64,000 nt of DNA from Megamerina dolium (taxonomy: Eukaryota; Arthropoda; Insecta; Diptera; Megamerinidae), in assembly GCA_963854835.1 (NCBI GenBank), contig OY978525.1, positions 17,144,309-17,208,308 of the forward strand, given 5' to 3'. Below, one piece after another: positions 39,401-50,039 of this stretch. A model generated the notes under the pieces. It saw only the letters and a list, made by a program, of their open reading frames with translations, was not told the origin of the DNA and searched no databases. Each line of letters starts with the position of its first letter. The first letter of the stretch is position 1. Made by a program: the position numbers and the translations under genes.

Positions 39401-42400
39401 TACATTTTAGTATAGGTACACATGCCTAGAAGGCATCCGGATGATTAATTTACAGTAAACAACACAAAATATAATGTGAAAAATAAGGCAATAGTAAAGT
39501 TAGTAAGTAATCAAATAGGGAGTGAAAGAGGTAGAAAGACATAAATATGTATTACAAGTGACTAGAACTTAGAACAAATTGTTTTGTTTAGCTTCGTAAT
39601 TTGATCTTAAGCAGTTAGTACATATAACTCGTATGTACGAGTATGCACAAATGCATTTCCGGAGCATTCACATGTATTTTCTTTCAATAACATCTCATAG
39701 TGATAGCATGAGCAATTAGGTAAACTTCAATGACTTTCAACTTTATGGAATGAGCTATATTATTATTGTATTAGATTGAAAGACAACAAAAGAAAAATGG
39801 ACATTAGAAAGACCAAAGTACCCATTTTGTGGTTAAAAAATTAACGATCCATGATAATATAGTGTAGTTGGAATATTATAAATCTTTATTGTATATATAG
39901 TAAGTATAATTTAATGTGATATGAAAAGTATAGTAGAAGCGATCTTATACTACTTAGAATTTAAAGATTGTTACAAAACGCTAATAATATGATTGTAAAA
40001 ATTTTATGTGAACCCATTTAAATGTCATTCACCATTTATAAGTAGTACCTATATAATTTATATATAAAAATGTATTTTCATTATTTCATTACAGATCACT
40101 AGAATAAGACTTTTTACTTCTTAGTGATGTAAAACATGTTTGGTGGTATATTAAAGAAACGAATCTATCTCTTCAAATTTGCCATTGATGACAGGAAACT
40201 ATAAGAGTATTGAATACATTAATCAAAAATACTTGTTTTAGTTTTCAATTATATTTTTTAAAGTAGGGATGTCCAAAATTTTCAACTTTTCTCGAGCAAC
40301 ATTGAAAGTAGAGAATGTATTTTTCCTCCATATAAAGTATATATAACGGAAATAAATATAATGAGCAAAAATAATAAAACATATTTAAGAGAGATATCAG
40401 TAATCTAAAATGCATTGTTGACATGTCAAATCAATCACGGGAAAACTTGTTTACGATAGACTTGAATATTTATTAAAAAACATACAATATATTTTGCATG
40501 TTTTGTGAACAGAAACAACATTATTCGACCGAAGTCTATGCGATCATTTATCGATGATGAAAATTGCCTATTCAATGGGTAAAACTGCTTGCATGATATG
40601 TTTAAAAATGGAATACAGCCCTGCTTTTTAAAGTTTTCGGATTTTAGATAACAGCTAGCGTATTTTCTTTGGATATAAAGTTCAGTAAATGGTTTTTTAA
40701 CCACGGTGAAATAGCCGTCGCAGTTTTCTTGAAATGTTTTATTAAATATTAGGTACCTATATTCGACACTTTCGCCGAAGTTTTAATTATTTTTATGCAA
40801 AAAATGAAATTCGGTAATGTCACAATGAATAACATTTGGAGAAATAATCGTTTCCATGTCACATTCGATTTTCAATACTACACAGTGGTGTACCCAATAT
40901 TTTTGGCAAGCATAAATGCCACTTGTCAAAATGCTGTCAAAATCAAAACACTATATATAGTAAGAGAGTAGAGTATATATAGTAATATAAATGCTTCTTA
41001 AAGAACTCTGCGACAAAGCTTAGAAAAAGTGATGTCACAAGGGTTCTGCCGTTCGGAACCGGCTAAAATAAGTAGGTCCCTTTTAATACTGTCCAAAATT
41101 TAACACGCACATCGGTAATGGAAGAGAAGCTCGGCCAATGAGCCCTTCGGGGCTTTAAGTGCCACGTATTTATTTTTTTTTATATATAAAATATATGTTT
41201 GAAATTTCATGAAATTTAAGGTTTTACTTATCATAATTAGAATGATCCGATTTGGGTCAAACATGCACCGTTTTGTTAAATAATTTGTTGCCATATTGAA
41301 TATAATTCCATTGCGCCTCCCTCACTAAAAATTTTCTCCCCATTGACAAGCAAACTGAAATAGTCGATTTTTCAAGCATCTCTTGTAACGAATTTTTCAT
41401 CAACATACTCATTTGCCATGGAGGAACAGGTGATACGTACTTGGCGCAAGGTCCGGACTATAAGGTGAATACATTGAATCAAATTATAATATTATTATGA
41501 TGAAACACAATTCCTCTCCTATTGGACAATGCCGGCCACTTCTGGGCGATTTTTTTCTTCAGACTTTAGACTTGGTTTCCTGCCAATCCCACCAAAAACA
41601 CAGCAAAATCTCCCTGACAGTCAATTCTGGCTTGGTCACCGTTTGCGTCGGCTCATCACCATTCGACTGTTTTCGCTTGATGTTGTTGTAAGTGACCCAC
41701 TTTGCATCAGCAGTCACCATCCGCTTTAGAAATGGATCGATTCTATTTTTGCTATTCAGCAGCGCTTCACTGTGCATCCATATATCGAACTTCTTTGAGT
41801 AACCAAAATTTTTAAATGATACCAAATTGTTATGTGGTTGATGTTTAGTTCCTCTGTTATGCCCTGACAGTTGGTATGTCTGTGAAGTTAAAGTTGGGGT
41901 CAGTGTGTGGTGCATTGTTAACATCAAAATTACCGGAAGGGAATCGATGAAACCCAAATTCCGCTTTTTGCGCTTGACCATAAACACTATGTATATTTTC
42001 AGTCGCATGGCTTGCGTTTGCGTCTATCGAAGAAACACTGACGCCTTTTCTCCTTGCTGGTGTCCGTCTTTGATGCGGGCTCAAACAAAATTGGTTCGAG
42101 AAATCACAAAACTGTCTGAAAAGTTTTTTTTTTTTAGTTCGTTTGAAATTACTAGAAATGGAGAGGTCGAAGAACATCGTTTAAGGTAATTTCCCTTGGC
42201 ACTCAACCTAATGAAGCACGTTATACCAATCGAAATGACTAACTAATGTTATGTATATTAATTAGCAAAAAATTTGGAGTGAGTTAAGTGATTTTATAGT
42301 TTTTTCTTATAAAAACCGCAGCCCATAAGAAAGTATCTCCTATGGTCAAATTATTTCTAGTAGGTTAAGGGCGAAGATTATAATACTTAGAGAAAATAAT

Positions 42401-45400
42401 AATAACATATGAACATATTAAGTTGGATTAAATTGTTCGAAAACAGTTTCGACTTCAGAGTTTTTTGTATAGATCCACTTTTTCCAGCGAACTAAACCAG
42501 AAAGATGTGCGTGAGATTTGAGAACACCCTCTTCCCATCATATTATATTCTAAGTGTGATAACGTGAGACTATTCATCCACACTTAATCAAAAACCAGTG
42601 CGCCATTGAATCTATGAATAAGAAGTAAAAATTACAAGTATTTACGAGTATATACCTAAGAAACGTAATATTTAATTGCATTGCACTTATAGTGCAACAA
42701 ATAGTTTTTTTTTTGTTAATCAAAAAACAATTAATAATGAAAAACGAGCCTAAAGAAATTTCTCATGGGAATTTTCTGTCTGTTCAATGTATGTACTTAG
42801 GCACTATAGCCAAAAATGACTGAATAAATGGAAGGAAGCAATTAATGATTGCATGCATCAGAAGCAACAGCAGTGGTGGCAAAAGTGGTGGACAACTCAA
42901 GCTGATATGTATGGTGCATTGGAATATGAAACCCCTACACACAAAAAGGAAATGACTTGCAGATACATAATTACTGAAACAGAAGAAAAGATTGCCATCG
43001 AAGAATGGCTGAATAAGTATCCCATGGCATATACGAAATACTTATAAAAGTTAACATATGAGGATGTATGTAAAAGTGGTAAATAGAATCATGTAATTTT
43101 ATAATACTCACATATACTATGTATGTATATGTTGTGACCATGTATATAATTAATTTGTATTGAAGAGTCAAAAAAAAAACAGAGTAGAGAGCAAAAGTTG
43201 AATAAAGTATACTATGAAAGGTTCTTTTTGAATTGTGGTAAAACTCCTTTTTGGTATAAACTGAATATATTAAATATGTTAATAAGCATATGATATGACA
43301 TTGAATTTCATATATCTACTATATAATAATTATAGAGACGATCCTTTGTAATGCTTCATATATTTATTAAATTACATGACAGAGTAGGTGATGGTCACGG
43401 TTATGGTAATGTTAATGGAGTTTTAGCGTTGCATAGAGAAAACTAAAAAAAAATATATAATATAGATATATGTGGTAAACATGCAACAAATTGCTTAGAA
43501 AGCAAGATGAGAGCCACATACATGCTTTTACCACCTCAAGCTATGATTTCTTGATATTTGCACTTAATATACCTATACTAGCTAGTGGATGTCTACATTC
43601 GTACTTGGAGAATTGCGGAAGTAATTCTTGTGGAATACACAATCTCTTCTTTCATCATTCTTTCGAGTTTCTTTTTCTTTCATATAGTTATGCTTTTTCA
43701 TAATTCTAAAGTAAGATTTTTCTAATGTTTATTGGAAAATTATTGAGCAGTATTTGCTTTAAGCACACACACACAACACTCACACAATTATCATGGATGT
43801 AGCCCATAGAAAACTGTTCATATGGTTTTTGTTCTCTTTTGTTTTCTTTTGTTTGTCTATAATGTTAGAGAGTACAATGTATTGTACCTACATATACTTG
43901 TATACGATACATAAGAGTACAATACAAATCTAAACATTAAGAATTCATTGACCGGTTCAAGTCATTGGCCTGTGGCGAGGTGATTGTAAAATTGTATACA
44001 TACATATGTACCTAACATTAGAAGCAGCATAAGTATAAATAGTATGAAATATTTGTAATGTAATGCTGAGGATTTGAGATGAAAACTTTTTCGATAAGAT
44101 TACATTTTACTCATTTTTAATAATGTTGGTATGTACACCATTTATTTGGATGCGCTTTTGTCACAATACTGGTAATAGCAAATCTATTTCACTAGAGCAA
44201 AAGATCTCTAGTAATTAAATTTGTATATATTTATATTGAATTTTCCATCATTTCATATTTTACACTGTCAAAAACACAAATGAGAACAAATTGTCGCACA
44301 ATATGAATTATATATGAGAATATGTAAAATCAAATTGAGATTATATTTACAAATTTGAACGATATTGTATCATATCTTGACATTATATTACGTATATAGG
44401 TATATAAAATGGTTTTCATTTAATTTTGGACTTATTAACATAAGAATTAACATCACGAGGGTCAATATACTCTGCAATACAAAACGCACAACATATAATA
44501 TGATTGGTCCCGTATGAGAATTATTCCTCTGAAAATGTTCACTTAAAGAAATTACACACATTGAAATATGTATATTGTTACTATTATCTATTATTTCTTT
44601 TTTTTTTTGCAACATCACTTTCACCAACATTTCTATGAAATAGATGATATTATATAGTAGGCTCAATACTACAATTAAATAATATTTTGCATACAATGCT
44701 AAAAATTAGATAGAAATTCTTTTTAGTCAAAAAATAAGCCAAAAGCTAGAAATAAATCCTCATAGTAATTATGATAATTTTTGAATTTTGCATAAAATTT
44801 CACAACTTAGTACATAGAGAGTACAATATACAATACTTTTTTTTTTACAATATTTTCAACTATGTACCTATTCACTATATTATGATTTCATGCTACATTA
44901 AATATGTTGGCAATATCGTTGTTTAATATTCACAAAATTTCCCACTTTTCAACAAAAGTACTCTTATAATGACAGTAATTAAATTTAAAGATCACCGCCC
45001 CCCTCACCCTAAATCTGACAATAGTTATTCAGATAATAACCGTATCTTTAGAAAAAAAAAACGATCAGAAATCATATTAATGACTGACAAAAGCTGAAAT
45101 TACGGTGATTTTTATGATGCCATTGAGATTTGAAGTAGTTTTTCTTTGTACAAGAAAAAAGAAAATATATATAATGTAAGTATGATGTAATATTGTTCAC
45201 CTGAACAGACTTCTGACAGCTTGAACAATGAAACAAAGGTTGACAGCAAATGGTTAACCGTTATTTGTTATTACAATGAAAAAAGTGAATGTAACGGTCG
45301 AAATAATATTGCTTGTTGGTTTAAAGACGAATAAAGATTTACGACATTCATTCATTGATAAAATAATAAACATGAAAAACAACGTGTTTTAAAAGCGATC

Positions 45401-46942
45401 ATTTTGGATATAGTAAATTTCTAGTATATACTCGTATTTAGGAAATGATTTTAAATATAATTTTATTAATTCACTTTCATTATATTCATATTCAAGAAAC
45501 TATAAATAATATTCTGGTAGTTGCATACAAAACAAGAACAAAATTTCAAGATATTCAATTTAATGATTTTTTGTTCCTAAACATAATTAATCATTGCAAA
45601 TTGTCTACCTTATACAAATACTCGTAAGTAATATTTTGCTTGTGTGCATGTTGTAAATACATATTCGTCTATGCTTTTAGGTAGAAATAAACATATATAT
45701 GTATAGAAATCATAAAATAATTAATTTCATAGCATTATAAAAGGTGTGCTGACAACTTGTGTATTCATTCACAAGGTCTTTTATTGAAGTATTATTATTT
45801 TTTATTCTATTAAAGTAATCACTTTTAATCCATACAAATTTGTTGATATTTATATAAATTAAATTACTCTATCAATTATTAAAATGATATAATCATAAAT
45901 ATTGACATGGAACTTTATAAACAGGGCGACAAATTGTAGCGTAGATTTAGGTATACTAAATATCAGTTTCTGAAAATATTGTATTGACATAAAAATATTG
46001 ATGAACATTAAAAAGAAAAGAAATTCAATGTTGCTGTGCCACAAGCATTGGCACAAAAAGCACGACGGGTCGAATTTCATCTGCAAGGCCTTGGTCGAAT
46101 GGAACGAAATCAACCCATTTATTAAATAGATGGTAACTGCGAAAGAAGATTCTGTATAATCCGGATATGACAGTAACCGATTACCTTAATGATAAGAAAT
46201 TATCATCAAGTTGAGATTGAATCGTTGTTAAAATTGCTTTTTCGCCGATAGTCACCAGAGCTCCTTTAAGGGATTCACTATGAAGTCCCCTGTAAAATGA
46301 TAACAAATTATAAAATAACGGAGTACACATTTTTCTTAAATTGGACTTCGTTATTTCTTTTCCACAATCTAATATATAAAATATAAGTTCAAATTTATAA
46401 AATTTATAGATATTTTAAATTTCTGAGTGAAAACAGCAAATCAACAAAAACTCAATCAGTTAATTTCGCGAATATCAAAATTTTGAAGATATCAGCTGTT
46501 GAGGTATAACCTCAAGATTTACCTACTATTAAAAATGATAATTTGGGTTCTTTTTTCCTCGAACGAAATGAGATTAAATTTATATCAATTTTTTGGTTTT
46601 TCTTGATTTTCTCAAAATGTTTAAATGCGAACTTTGCAAAAATTATACACAATATGTAATAATTGGAAACTACCTCACTCTAAAAAAAAAACACCCGTTA
46701 CTAACCACAAGTAAAATTGTAAGTTTTCCTAAATAAATCATAGCAATACACTACAGATTTCCTTTATTCGTTCATTTTAGTTTTTTTTATTTTTTTATTC
46801 TTTCCTTTTTGAATCCATTTTCACAATTCATAAAGAAAGCATAAGCATGTGTGTGATATGATAATACCAGCCATTACTCTCTTTCAACTTACGTCAACGC
46901 TGGTCGACGTCGCATAAATACAGCATCACTAAAATTATCACC
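11393..46942 (-). CDS. mwh: Multiple wing hairs (GBD-FH3 planar polarity effector), gene-level span of visible coding exons
   Basis: Join on the minus strand: 46893-46942, 15552-15882, 14050-14261, 13865-13978, 13613-13795, 13190-13516, 13019-13121, 12809-12961, 11393-12736. The sum is 2817 nt, 938 residues plus stop. All introns are GT-AG and the phases (2,0,2,2,2,2,0,0) match at every junction. Order of parts: Ser/Gly-rich N-terminal region, GTPase-binding-like region (about residues 128-300), FH3-like helical repeats (about 300-440), coiled coil (about 445-530), then a disordered C-terminus. No FH1 proline tract or FH2 domain follows. In Drosophila this architecture defines Mwh, which restricts actin prehair formation downstream of the Frizzled polarity pathway. 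The family call is from memory of the fold order and motifs. The true N-terminus is not established: the Met at codon 10 of the small exon is one possible start, and upstream exons may exist. Confidence 0.85.
12809..12961 (-). CDS. mwh: mwh exon: dimerisation helix and start of coiled coil
   Basis: The acceptor is tttttccag and the donor is CAG|GTAGAG, phase 0 on both sides, 153 nt. It encodes [19 protein letters not shown], then [18 protein letters not shown] and [14 protein letters not shown]. The heptad pattern continues directly into the next exon. Confidence 0.9.
13019..13121 (-). CDS. mwh: mwh exon: end of FH3
   Basis: The acceptor is tccaaag and the donor is AAG|GTTGGT; it enters in phase 2 and leaves in phase 0. 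It encodes [20 protein letters not shown] then [14 protein letters not shown], the conserved FH3 segment with the FINT...L.LR.EL..AG pattern. Confidence 0.9.
13190..13516 (-). CDS. mwh: mwh exon: FH3 armadillo-like repeats
   Basis: The acceptor is tctcatag and the donor is AAG|GTTAGT, phase 2 on both sides. It encodes [18 protein letters not shown], ..[19 protein letters not shown].., ..[17 protein letters not shown].., [19 protein letters not shown] and LQAVGV. The pattern of a hub residue, then [14 protein letters not shown], then [12 protein letters not shown] is the formin FH3 signature, where a neighbour-gene scan would find FRL and Dia relatives. Confidence 0.9.
13613..13795 (-). CDS. 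mwh: mwh exon: GBD/FH3 junction
   Basis: The acceptor is aaatttag and the donor is CTT|GTGAGT, phase 2 on both sides. It encodes [20 protein letters not shown], then the insert [19 protein letters not shown], then [11 protein letters not shown]. These are leucine-rich amphipathic helices of the FH3-like array. Confidence 0.88.
13865..13978 (-). CDS. mwh: mwh exon: GBD helices
   Basis: The acceptor is catgtag and the donor is AAG|GTAAAT, phase 2 on both sides. It encodes [18 protein letters not shown], then [19 protein letters not shown]. It joins to the next exon as RVSFP-SFVQEF, the typical diaphanous-type GBD helix pattern. Confidence 0.88.
14050..14261 (-). CDS. mwh: mwh exon: start of GTPase-binding-like region
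   Basis: The acceptor is tttttatag and the donor is CG|GTTAGT; it enters in phase 0 and leaves in phase 2. It encodes [20 protein letters not shown] and continues to HKYSEYR. The [15 protein letters not shown] stretch precedes the helical GBD portion. Confidence 0.88.
14353..14424 (+). tRNA. tRNA-Asp (GTC)
   Basis: A 72-nt cloverleaf: acceptor TCCTCGA pairs with TCGGGGA (one T-G pair), with anticodon loop CTGTCAC carrying GTC, A box TAGTATAGTGG, T-loop GGTTCAATTCC and discriminator G. There is no CCA, as expected of a eukaryotic gene. A long T-run from about 14457 can terminate Pol III. It sits within the mwh intron between 14262 and 15551. Confidence 0.95.
14926..14997 (+). tRNA. tRNA-Glu (CTC)
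   Basis: A 72-nt cloverleaf: acceptor TCCCGTA pairs with TACGGGA, with anticodon stem CCGG/CCGG, loop containing CTC, B box GGTTCGATTCC and discriminator A. T-runs follow directly. It lies in the same mwh intron and is identical over all 72 nt to the minus-strand copy at 15256. Confidence 0.96.
15256..15327 (-). tRNA. tRNA-Glu (CTC), inverted identical copy
   Basis: Reverse-complement reading gives exactly the sequence of the gene at 14926-14997, 258 bp away in opposite orientation. A T-run follows the 3' end on the minus strand. As it is minus-strand it is co-directional with mwh. Confidence 0.96.
15552..15882 (-). CDS. mwh: mwh exon: low-complexity N-terminal region
   Basis: The acceptor is a long pyrimidine run ending tttgcag and the donor is AAG|GTGTGT. 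The 331-nt exon enters in phase 2 and leaves in phase 0. It encodes [18 protein letters not shown], then Thr-, Gly- and Ser-rich runs including six consecutive Gly, ending [10 protein letters not shown]. The composition predicts disorder. The plus-strand open frame across it is a shadow of the GGN/AGN codon runs. Confidence 0.85.
16205..16342. mobile_element. MITE with about 45-bp terminal inverted repeats, copy A
   Basis: The left end GGTCCGTAGATATAATCAAA and the reverse complement of the right end GACCTGTAGTTATAGTCAAA match, and the match continues inwards through AATTTAGTATC. The element is about 138 bp, noncoding and able to fold into one hairpin. A related copy lies at 17166. Confidence 0.65.
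17166..17286. mobile_element. MITE of the same family, copy B
   Basis: Left end GTCCGTAGTTACAGTTAAA; reverse complement of right end GCGCAGTTATAGTCAAAG. Inner arms share AGTTAGAATCG. The ends resemble copy A (GTAGTTATAGTCAAA). Confidence 0.6.
17353..17478. repeat. Perfect-ended hairpin, about 126 bp
   Basis: AGTTTCTCGTATTAG (17353-17367) is exactly complementary to CTAATACGAGAAACT (17464-17478), and the inner arms AAATTCGAAG / CTTCGAATTT also pair. It has the form of a small MITE, unlike the pair at 16205 and 17166. Confidence 0.7.
17665..17718. repeat. 11-bp inverted repeat
   Basis: CGACCCACATT at 17665-17675 pairs with AATGTGGGTCG at 17708-17718 across a 32-nt loop. Function unknown. Confidence 0.6.
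18735..19040 (-). mobile_element. tRNA-derived SINE copy 2
   Basis: On the minus strand a B box GGTTCGATCCC (plus positions 18989-18999) is followed by the family body: GCAATTGGCAATT, CTTCCAAAAGAGCTCTGTGA, AAAAAGTGATGTCATAAGGG, TAATATAAGTAG, and GGAGAAGCTGGCCAAAGGG. Confidence 0.7.
19230..19400 (-). pseudogene. Possible mariner transposase scrap
   Basis: A minus-strand frame reads [20 protein letters not shown], then [11 protein letters not shown], matching the order of the mariner segment WDFKG..H.ELL....TINSE.YC.QLD.L. Only this piece is recognisable, so the call is weak. Confidence 0.4.
20195..20266 (-). tRNA. tRNA-Asp (GTC), minus-strand copy
   Basis: A 72-nt cloverleaf with GTC anticodon, B box GGTTCGATTCC, discriminator G and a downstream T-run. 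Compared with the plus-strand Asp gene, the 7:66 acceptor pair is G-C instead of A-T, and position 57 is G instead of A. It lies in the 31-kb mwh intron. Confidence 0.95.
20690..20870. repeat. Short relic related to the 411-6970 inverted-repeat arms
   Basis: Contains gtaggcgtgataggcccact followed by ttttataatatatactatac and aaagagtctgc, the same order as the arm landmarks at 1480-1520. Confidence 0.35.
20871..22470. other. mwh intron sequence, no gene seen
   Basis: AT-rich sequence with a TTC run near 21090. The open frame at 21837-22040 has no recognisable motif and is likely chance. Confidence 0.5.
22485..23447. mobile_element. Candidate non-autonomous hAT-like element
   Basis: The left end CAGGGCCGTAGCTAG and the reverse complement of the right end CAGTGCCGTATTCAG share a 10-bp terminal repeat with one mismatch (CAGKGCCGTA). 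ATAGG flanks both ends, but it is offset by a base or two from an exact 8-bp target duplication. The interior of about 0.96 kb is AT-rich and noncoding. Confidence 0.35.
24368..24411. repeat. GA-rich microsatellite
   Basis: Interrupted GA/GACA run. Confidence 0.85.
25060..25520 (-). pseudogene. Mariner transposase relic (C-terminal half)
   Basis: Minus-strand pieces read [19 protein letters not shown], then [16 protein letters not shown] (second-Asp region, Asp lost), then [18 protein letters not shown] and [13 protein letters not shown]. The order matches mariner transposases from the mid-domain to the C-terminus, with stops and frameshifts. Confidence 0.65.
25560..25745 (-). mobile_element. 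tRNA-derived SINE copy 3 (degenerate)
   Basis: The minus strand has GCTTCTAAAAGACCTCTGTG then ATAAAGGGGTTCTATCGGGT and CCCTTCTAATACTATGCAAA, in family order. Confidence 0.5.
25881..25923. repeat. (GA)n microsatellite
   Basis: Nearly pure GA run of about 43 bp. Confidence 0.95.
26460..26985 (-). pseudogene. Mariner deletion derivative keeping both ends of the transposase
   Basis: N-terminal helix-turn-helix text on the minus strand: [20 protein letters not shown], then [13 protein letters not shown] and [14 protein letters not shown]. The frame then jumps to [15 protein letters not shown], where the DEKW motif region is decayed, and to a C-terminal SEGKNFE. The central catalytic region is missing, as in internally deleted mariners. 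Confidence 0.65.
27061..28470. other. mwh intron upstream of the lysozymes, no gene seen
   Basis: AT-rich with only chance open frames. Any distal lysozyme enhancers would lie here, but none can be recognised by eye. Confidence 0.5.
28474..28508 (+). promoter_or_regulatory. Core promoter of lysozyme 1 (TATA plus initiator)
   Basis: TATAAATA lies at 28474-28481 and an initiator-like TTCACAGT at 28501-28508, placing the predicted start about 31 bp downstream of TATA. The resulting leader is only about 15 nt before the ATG. The same spacing recurs at the second lysozyme. Confidence 0.7.
28521..28949 (+). CDS. C-type lysozyme 1 (basic), intronless
   Basis: The protein is 142 residues, the usual size for the family (EC 3.2.1.17, hydrolysis of peptidoglycan beta-1,4 links). 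A hydrophobic signal peptide (about residues 1-20) ends before [12 protein letters not shown], giving a mature enzyme of about 122 residues. All eight disulfide cysteines are present. The catalytic Glu is in AEHESS, and the catalytic Asp is in [10 protein letters not shown]. By my count the mature chain has 13 Lys/Arg and 8 Asp/Glu, so it is net basic. The start is fixed by the signal peptide and by a TATA box 47 nt upstream. It lies inside the 31-kb mwh intron on the opposite strand, 523 bp from a paralogue in the same direction. It resembles the clustered Lys genes of Drosophila, but I cannot assign one-to-one orthology. An AATAAA at 29031 is the likely poly(A) signal. Confidence 0.95.
   Translation: MKVIVVLVVALALFAPSVLGKTFSRCSLAREMHSLGVPKSELARWTCIAEHESSYRTGVVGPPNSNGSNDYGIFQINNLYWCKPSNGHFSYNECKVNCNALLTDNIRASVTCARKIQKQQGWTAWSTWKFCSGSLPSIDPCF
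29375..29410 (+). promoter_or_regulatory. Core promoter of lysozyme 2 (TATA plus initiator)
   Basis: TATAAATA lies at 29375-29382 and the initiator match TCAGT at 29406-29410, with A+1 about 33 bp from the start of TATA. The leader would be about 65 nt. This rules out the upstream TTG as a start codon. Confidence 0.7.
29473..29898 (+). CDS. C-type lysozyme 2 (slightly acidic), intronless
   Basis: The protein is 141 residues. The frame is open further upstream to 29383, but that extension begins with TTG and runs through the predicted transcription start. The ATG at 29473 gives a proper signal peptide ([19 protein letters not shown]) before [12 protein letters not shown]. All eight cysteines, the Glu in AEYESS and the Asp in [10 protein letters not shown] are kept, so it should be active. 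By my count the mature chain has 9 Lys/Arg against 11 Asp/Glu, so it is net acidic. Low charge is typical of higher-fly digestive lysozymes working in an acid midgut; that role is inferred, not seen. It is a clear tandem paralogue of the gene at 28521 (same strand, same length, aligned cysteines). AATAAA lies at 29951. Confidence 0.95.
   Translation: MKGIVMLFVALALTATTIAKTFNRCSLAREMSMLGVPRNQLARWACIAEYESSFRTGMIGPLNWDGSNDYGIFQINNYYWCQPADGSFSYNECRISCNDLLSDNIIHSVICAHKVLSQQGWFAWSSWRYCIGILPSIDDCF
29960..31850. other. mwh intron sequence, no gene seen
   Basis: AT-rich, with short (TTA)n near 30903 and (TTG)n near 31380. No coding evidence. Confidence 0.5.
31860..32125 (+). mobile_element. tRNA-derived SINE copy 4, with intact-looking Pol III head
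   Basis: The head has A box TAGCTCAGTGG (31867-31877) and B box GTATTGAATCC (31910-31920), with GACTTCTGATC between them resembling the anticodon arm of tRNA-Arg (TCT). The family body follows: gacaaagctcagaaaagtga, gttctgccgttcggaaccgg, aagtaggtcccttctaatgc, aatggaagagaagc. This is the best copy for defining the family. Confidence 0.8.
33460..33830 (+). pseudogene. Tc1/mariner relic with large internal deletion (rosa-like)
   Basis: The N-terminal part reads [20 protein letters not shown], then [17 protein letters not shown], a helix-turn-helix linker of this superfamily. It then jumps to [25 protein letters not shown] and a decayed C-terminal segment, matching QDGA..HTA...RVISR.GDVNWP. In-frame stops are present. 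Confidence 0.6.
34897..34983. repeat. (AT)n microsatellite
   Basis: An 87-bp pure AT run. Confidence 0.98.
34990..36410. other. mwh intron sequence, no gene seen
   Basis: AT-rich; open frames of 60-70 codons here lack motifs or codon bias. Confidence 0.5.
36417..36610 (-). mobile_element. tRNA-derived SINE copy 5, ending in (GA)n
   Basis: The minus strand has CACCTGCCGGCAAGCAATTG, TTCTTCCGCAGTAACAATTT and GGAAGAGAAGCTCGGTAGTA, then runs into (GA)n at the 3' end (plus-strand CT run about 36420-36449). Confidence 0.65.
38060..38580 (+). pseudogene. Mariner transposase relic
   Basis: Pieces in order: [23 protein letters not shown] with PKRSW (the first-Asp GDEKW motif), then [18 protein letters not shown] and TYCLQLVE. 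In-frame stops and shifts are present throughout. The second and third Asp regions are not recognisable. Confidence 0.65.
41005..41170 (+). mobile_element. tRNA-derived SINE copy 6
   Basis: Very close to copy 4 in the body: gacaaagcttagaaaaagtg, gggttctgccgttcggaacc, aaaataagtaggtccctttt, ggtaatggaagagaagctcg, gagcccttcggggctttaag. The tRNA head is absent. Confidence 0.8.
41320..42060 (-). pseudogene. Mariner relic, cecropia-like
   Basis: Minus-strand pieces in order: FRx[17 protein letters not shown] linker, [40 protein letters not shown] (first-Asp motif, now Ala), [32 protein letters not shown], and [14 protein letters not shown]. Near-complete in order but with frameshifts, a gap near the second Asp, and Asp losses. 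Confidence 0.75.
42190..45990. other. mwh intron sequence, no gene seen
   Basis: AT-rich. The 64-codon frame at 42853-43047 (Gln/Trp-rich start) has no recognisable family and no supporting signals. Confidence 0.45.
46000..46290 (-). pseudogene. Degenerate ARM-repeat (importin-alpha-like) fragment 1
   Basis: Minus-strand pieces: [36 protein letters not shown], then NKWVDFV and [14 protein letters not shown]. The order resembles importin-alpha ARM repeats (GA...LL, FLRN.TW.ISNLCR, then the next repeat). A tttacag acceptor-like site precedes the first piece and AAG|GTAATC follows it. Stops and shifts occur. It shares a 35-nt stretch (25 identical) with the fragment at 63768. Family call is from memory and uncertain. 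Confidence 0.35.
46893..46942 (-). CDS. mwh: mwh small upstream coding exon
   Basis: A 50-nt exon read on the minus strand as [17 protein letters not shown], with the last Thr codon completed by the next exon. The acceptor is ...tttacag and the donor is a perfect GTAAGT. It ends in phase 2, and the exon at 15882 begins with the single base needed, giving ...[23 protein letters not shown] second possible acceptor lies 7 nt upstream (exon then 46893-46949, adding Leu-Gln). Its in-frame Met could serve as a start if no upstream coding exon exists. Confidence 0.7.
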
Positions 46943-46949
46943 CTGTAAA

Positions 46950-49490
<2,541 letters not shown>

Positions 49491-49529
49491 TCCAAAACCA
49501 CAATAGCCTTACATTCGCCCTAGACCGAC

Positions 49530-49730
49530 CGGGTAAGCAAAAGTGAAGTCACAAGGGCTTATACCGTTCAGAGCCGGATATTATAAGTAGATTTCTTCTA
49601 ATATTGTCCAAATTTAACAGACATAACGGTAATGGAAGAAAACTCGGTGGTACCATAATGAGCCTTTCTGGCTTAAGTCCGTCCTATTCGCGGGCAGCCA
49701 CAACAATCTAACCTAACCTATCCTAAGCAG
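49530..49730 (+). mobile_element. tRNA-derived SINE copy 7, with TAACCTAACCTA tail
   Basis: Body landmarks: aagtgaagtcacaagggctt, accgttcagagccgg, aagtagatttcttctaatat, cggtaatggaagaaaactcg. It ends acaacaatctaacctaaccta-like, matching the tail of the LINE fragment at 9590-10372. Confidence 0.7.
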
Positions 49731-50039
49731 GTCAAAATAGTAATTTTATATAAAGATACAATAAATATAAACGAATGCATGATTTAAACAACACTAGCAT
49801 AAACCGAATATACATAATTATCGTAGATGAAATATTAAGTTATGATGGATAAACCATCATTCTTCTCCATCAATTTCAATCATACACCGTTGGTTTTCTT
49901 AATTTCGGTGCGGTCGCATCAGCACAAGTGACGCCGAATAGAAAAAAATTTCGAAATTCGAAATTGCATAGTACATGCTTATTCGTGATTATTAACTATT
50001 TTCTGTTACAACTACAACAACAAAAATGTTCAATAAAAT

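Noticed and set aside
42853..43047. Possible short gene with Gln/Trp-rich product
   Set aside because: No promoter, homology or splice evidence; length is within chance.
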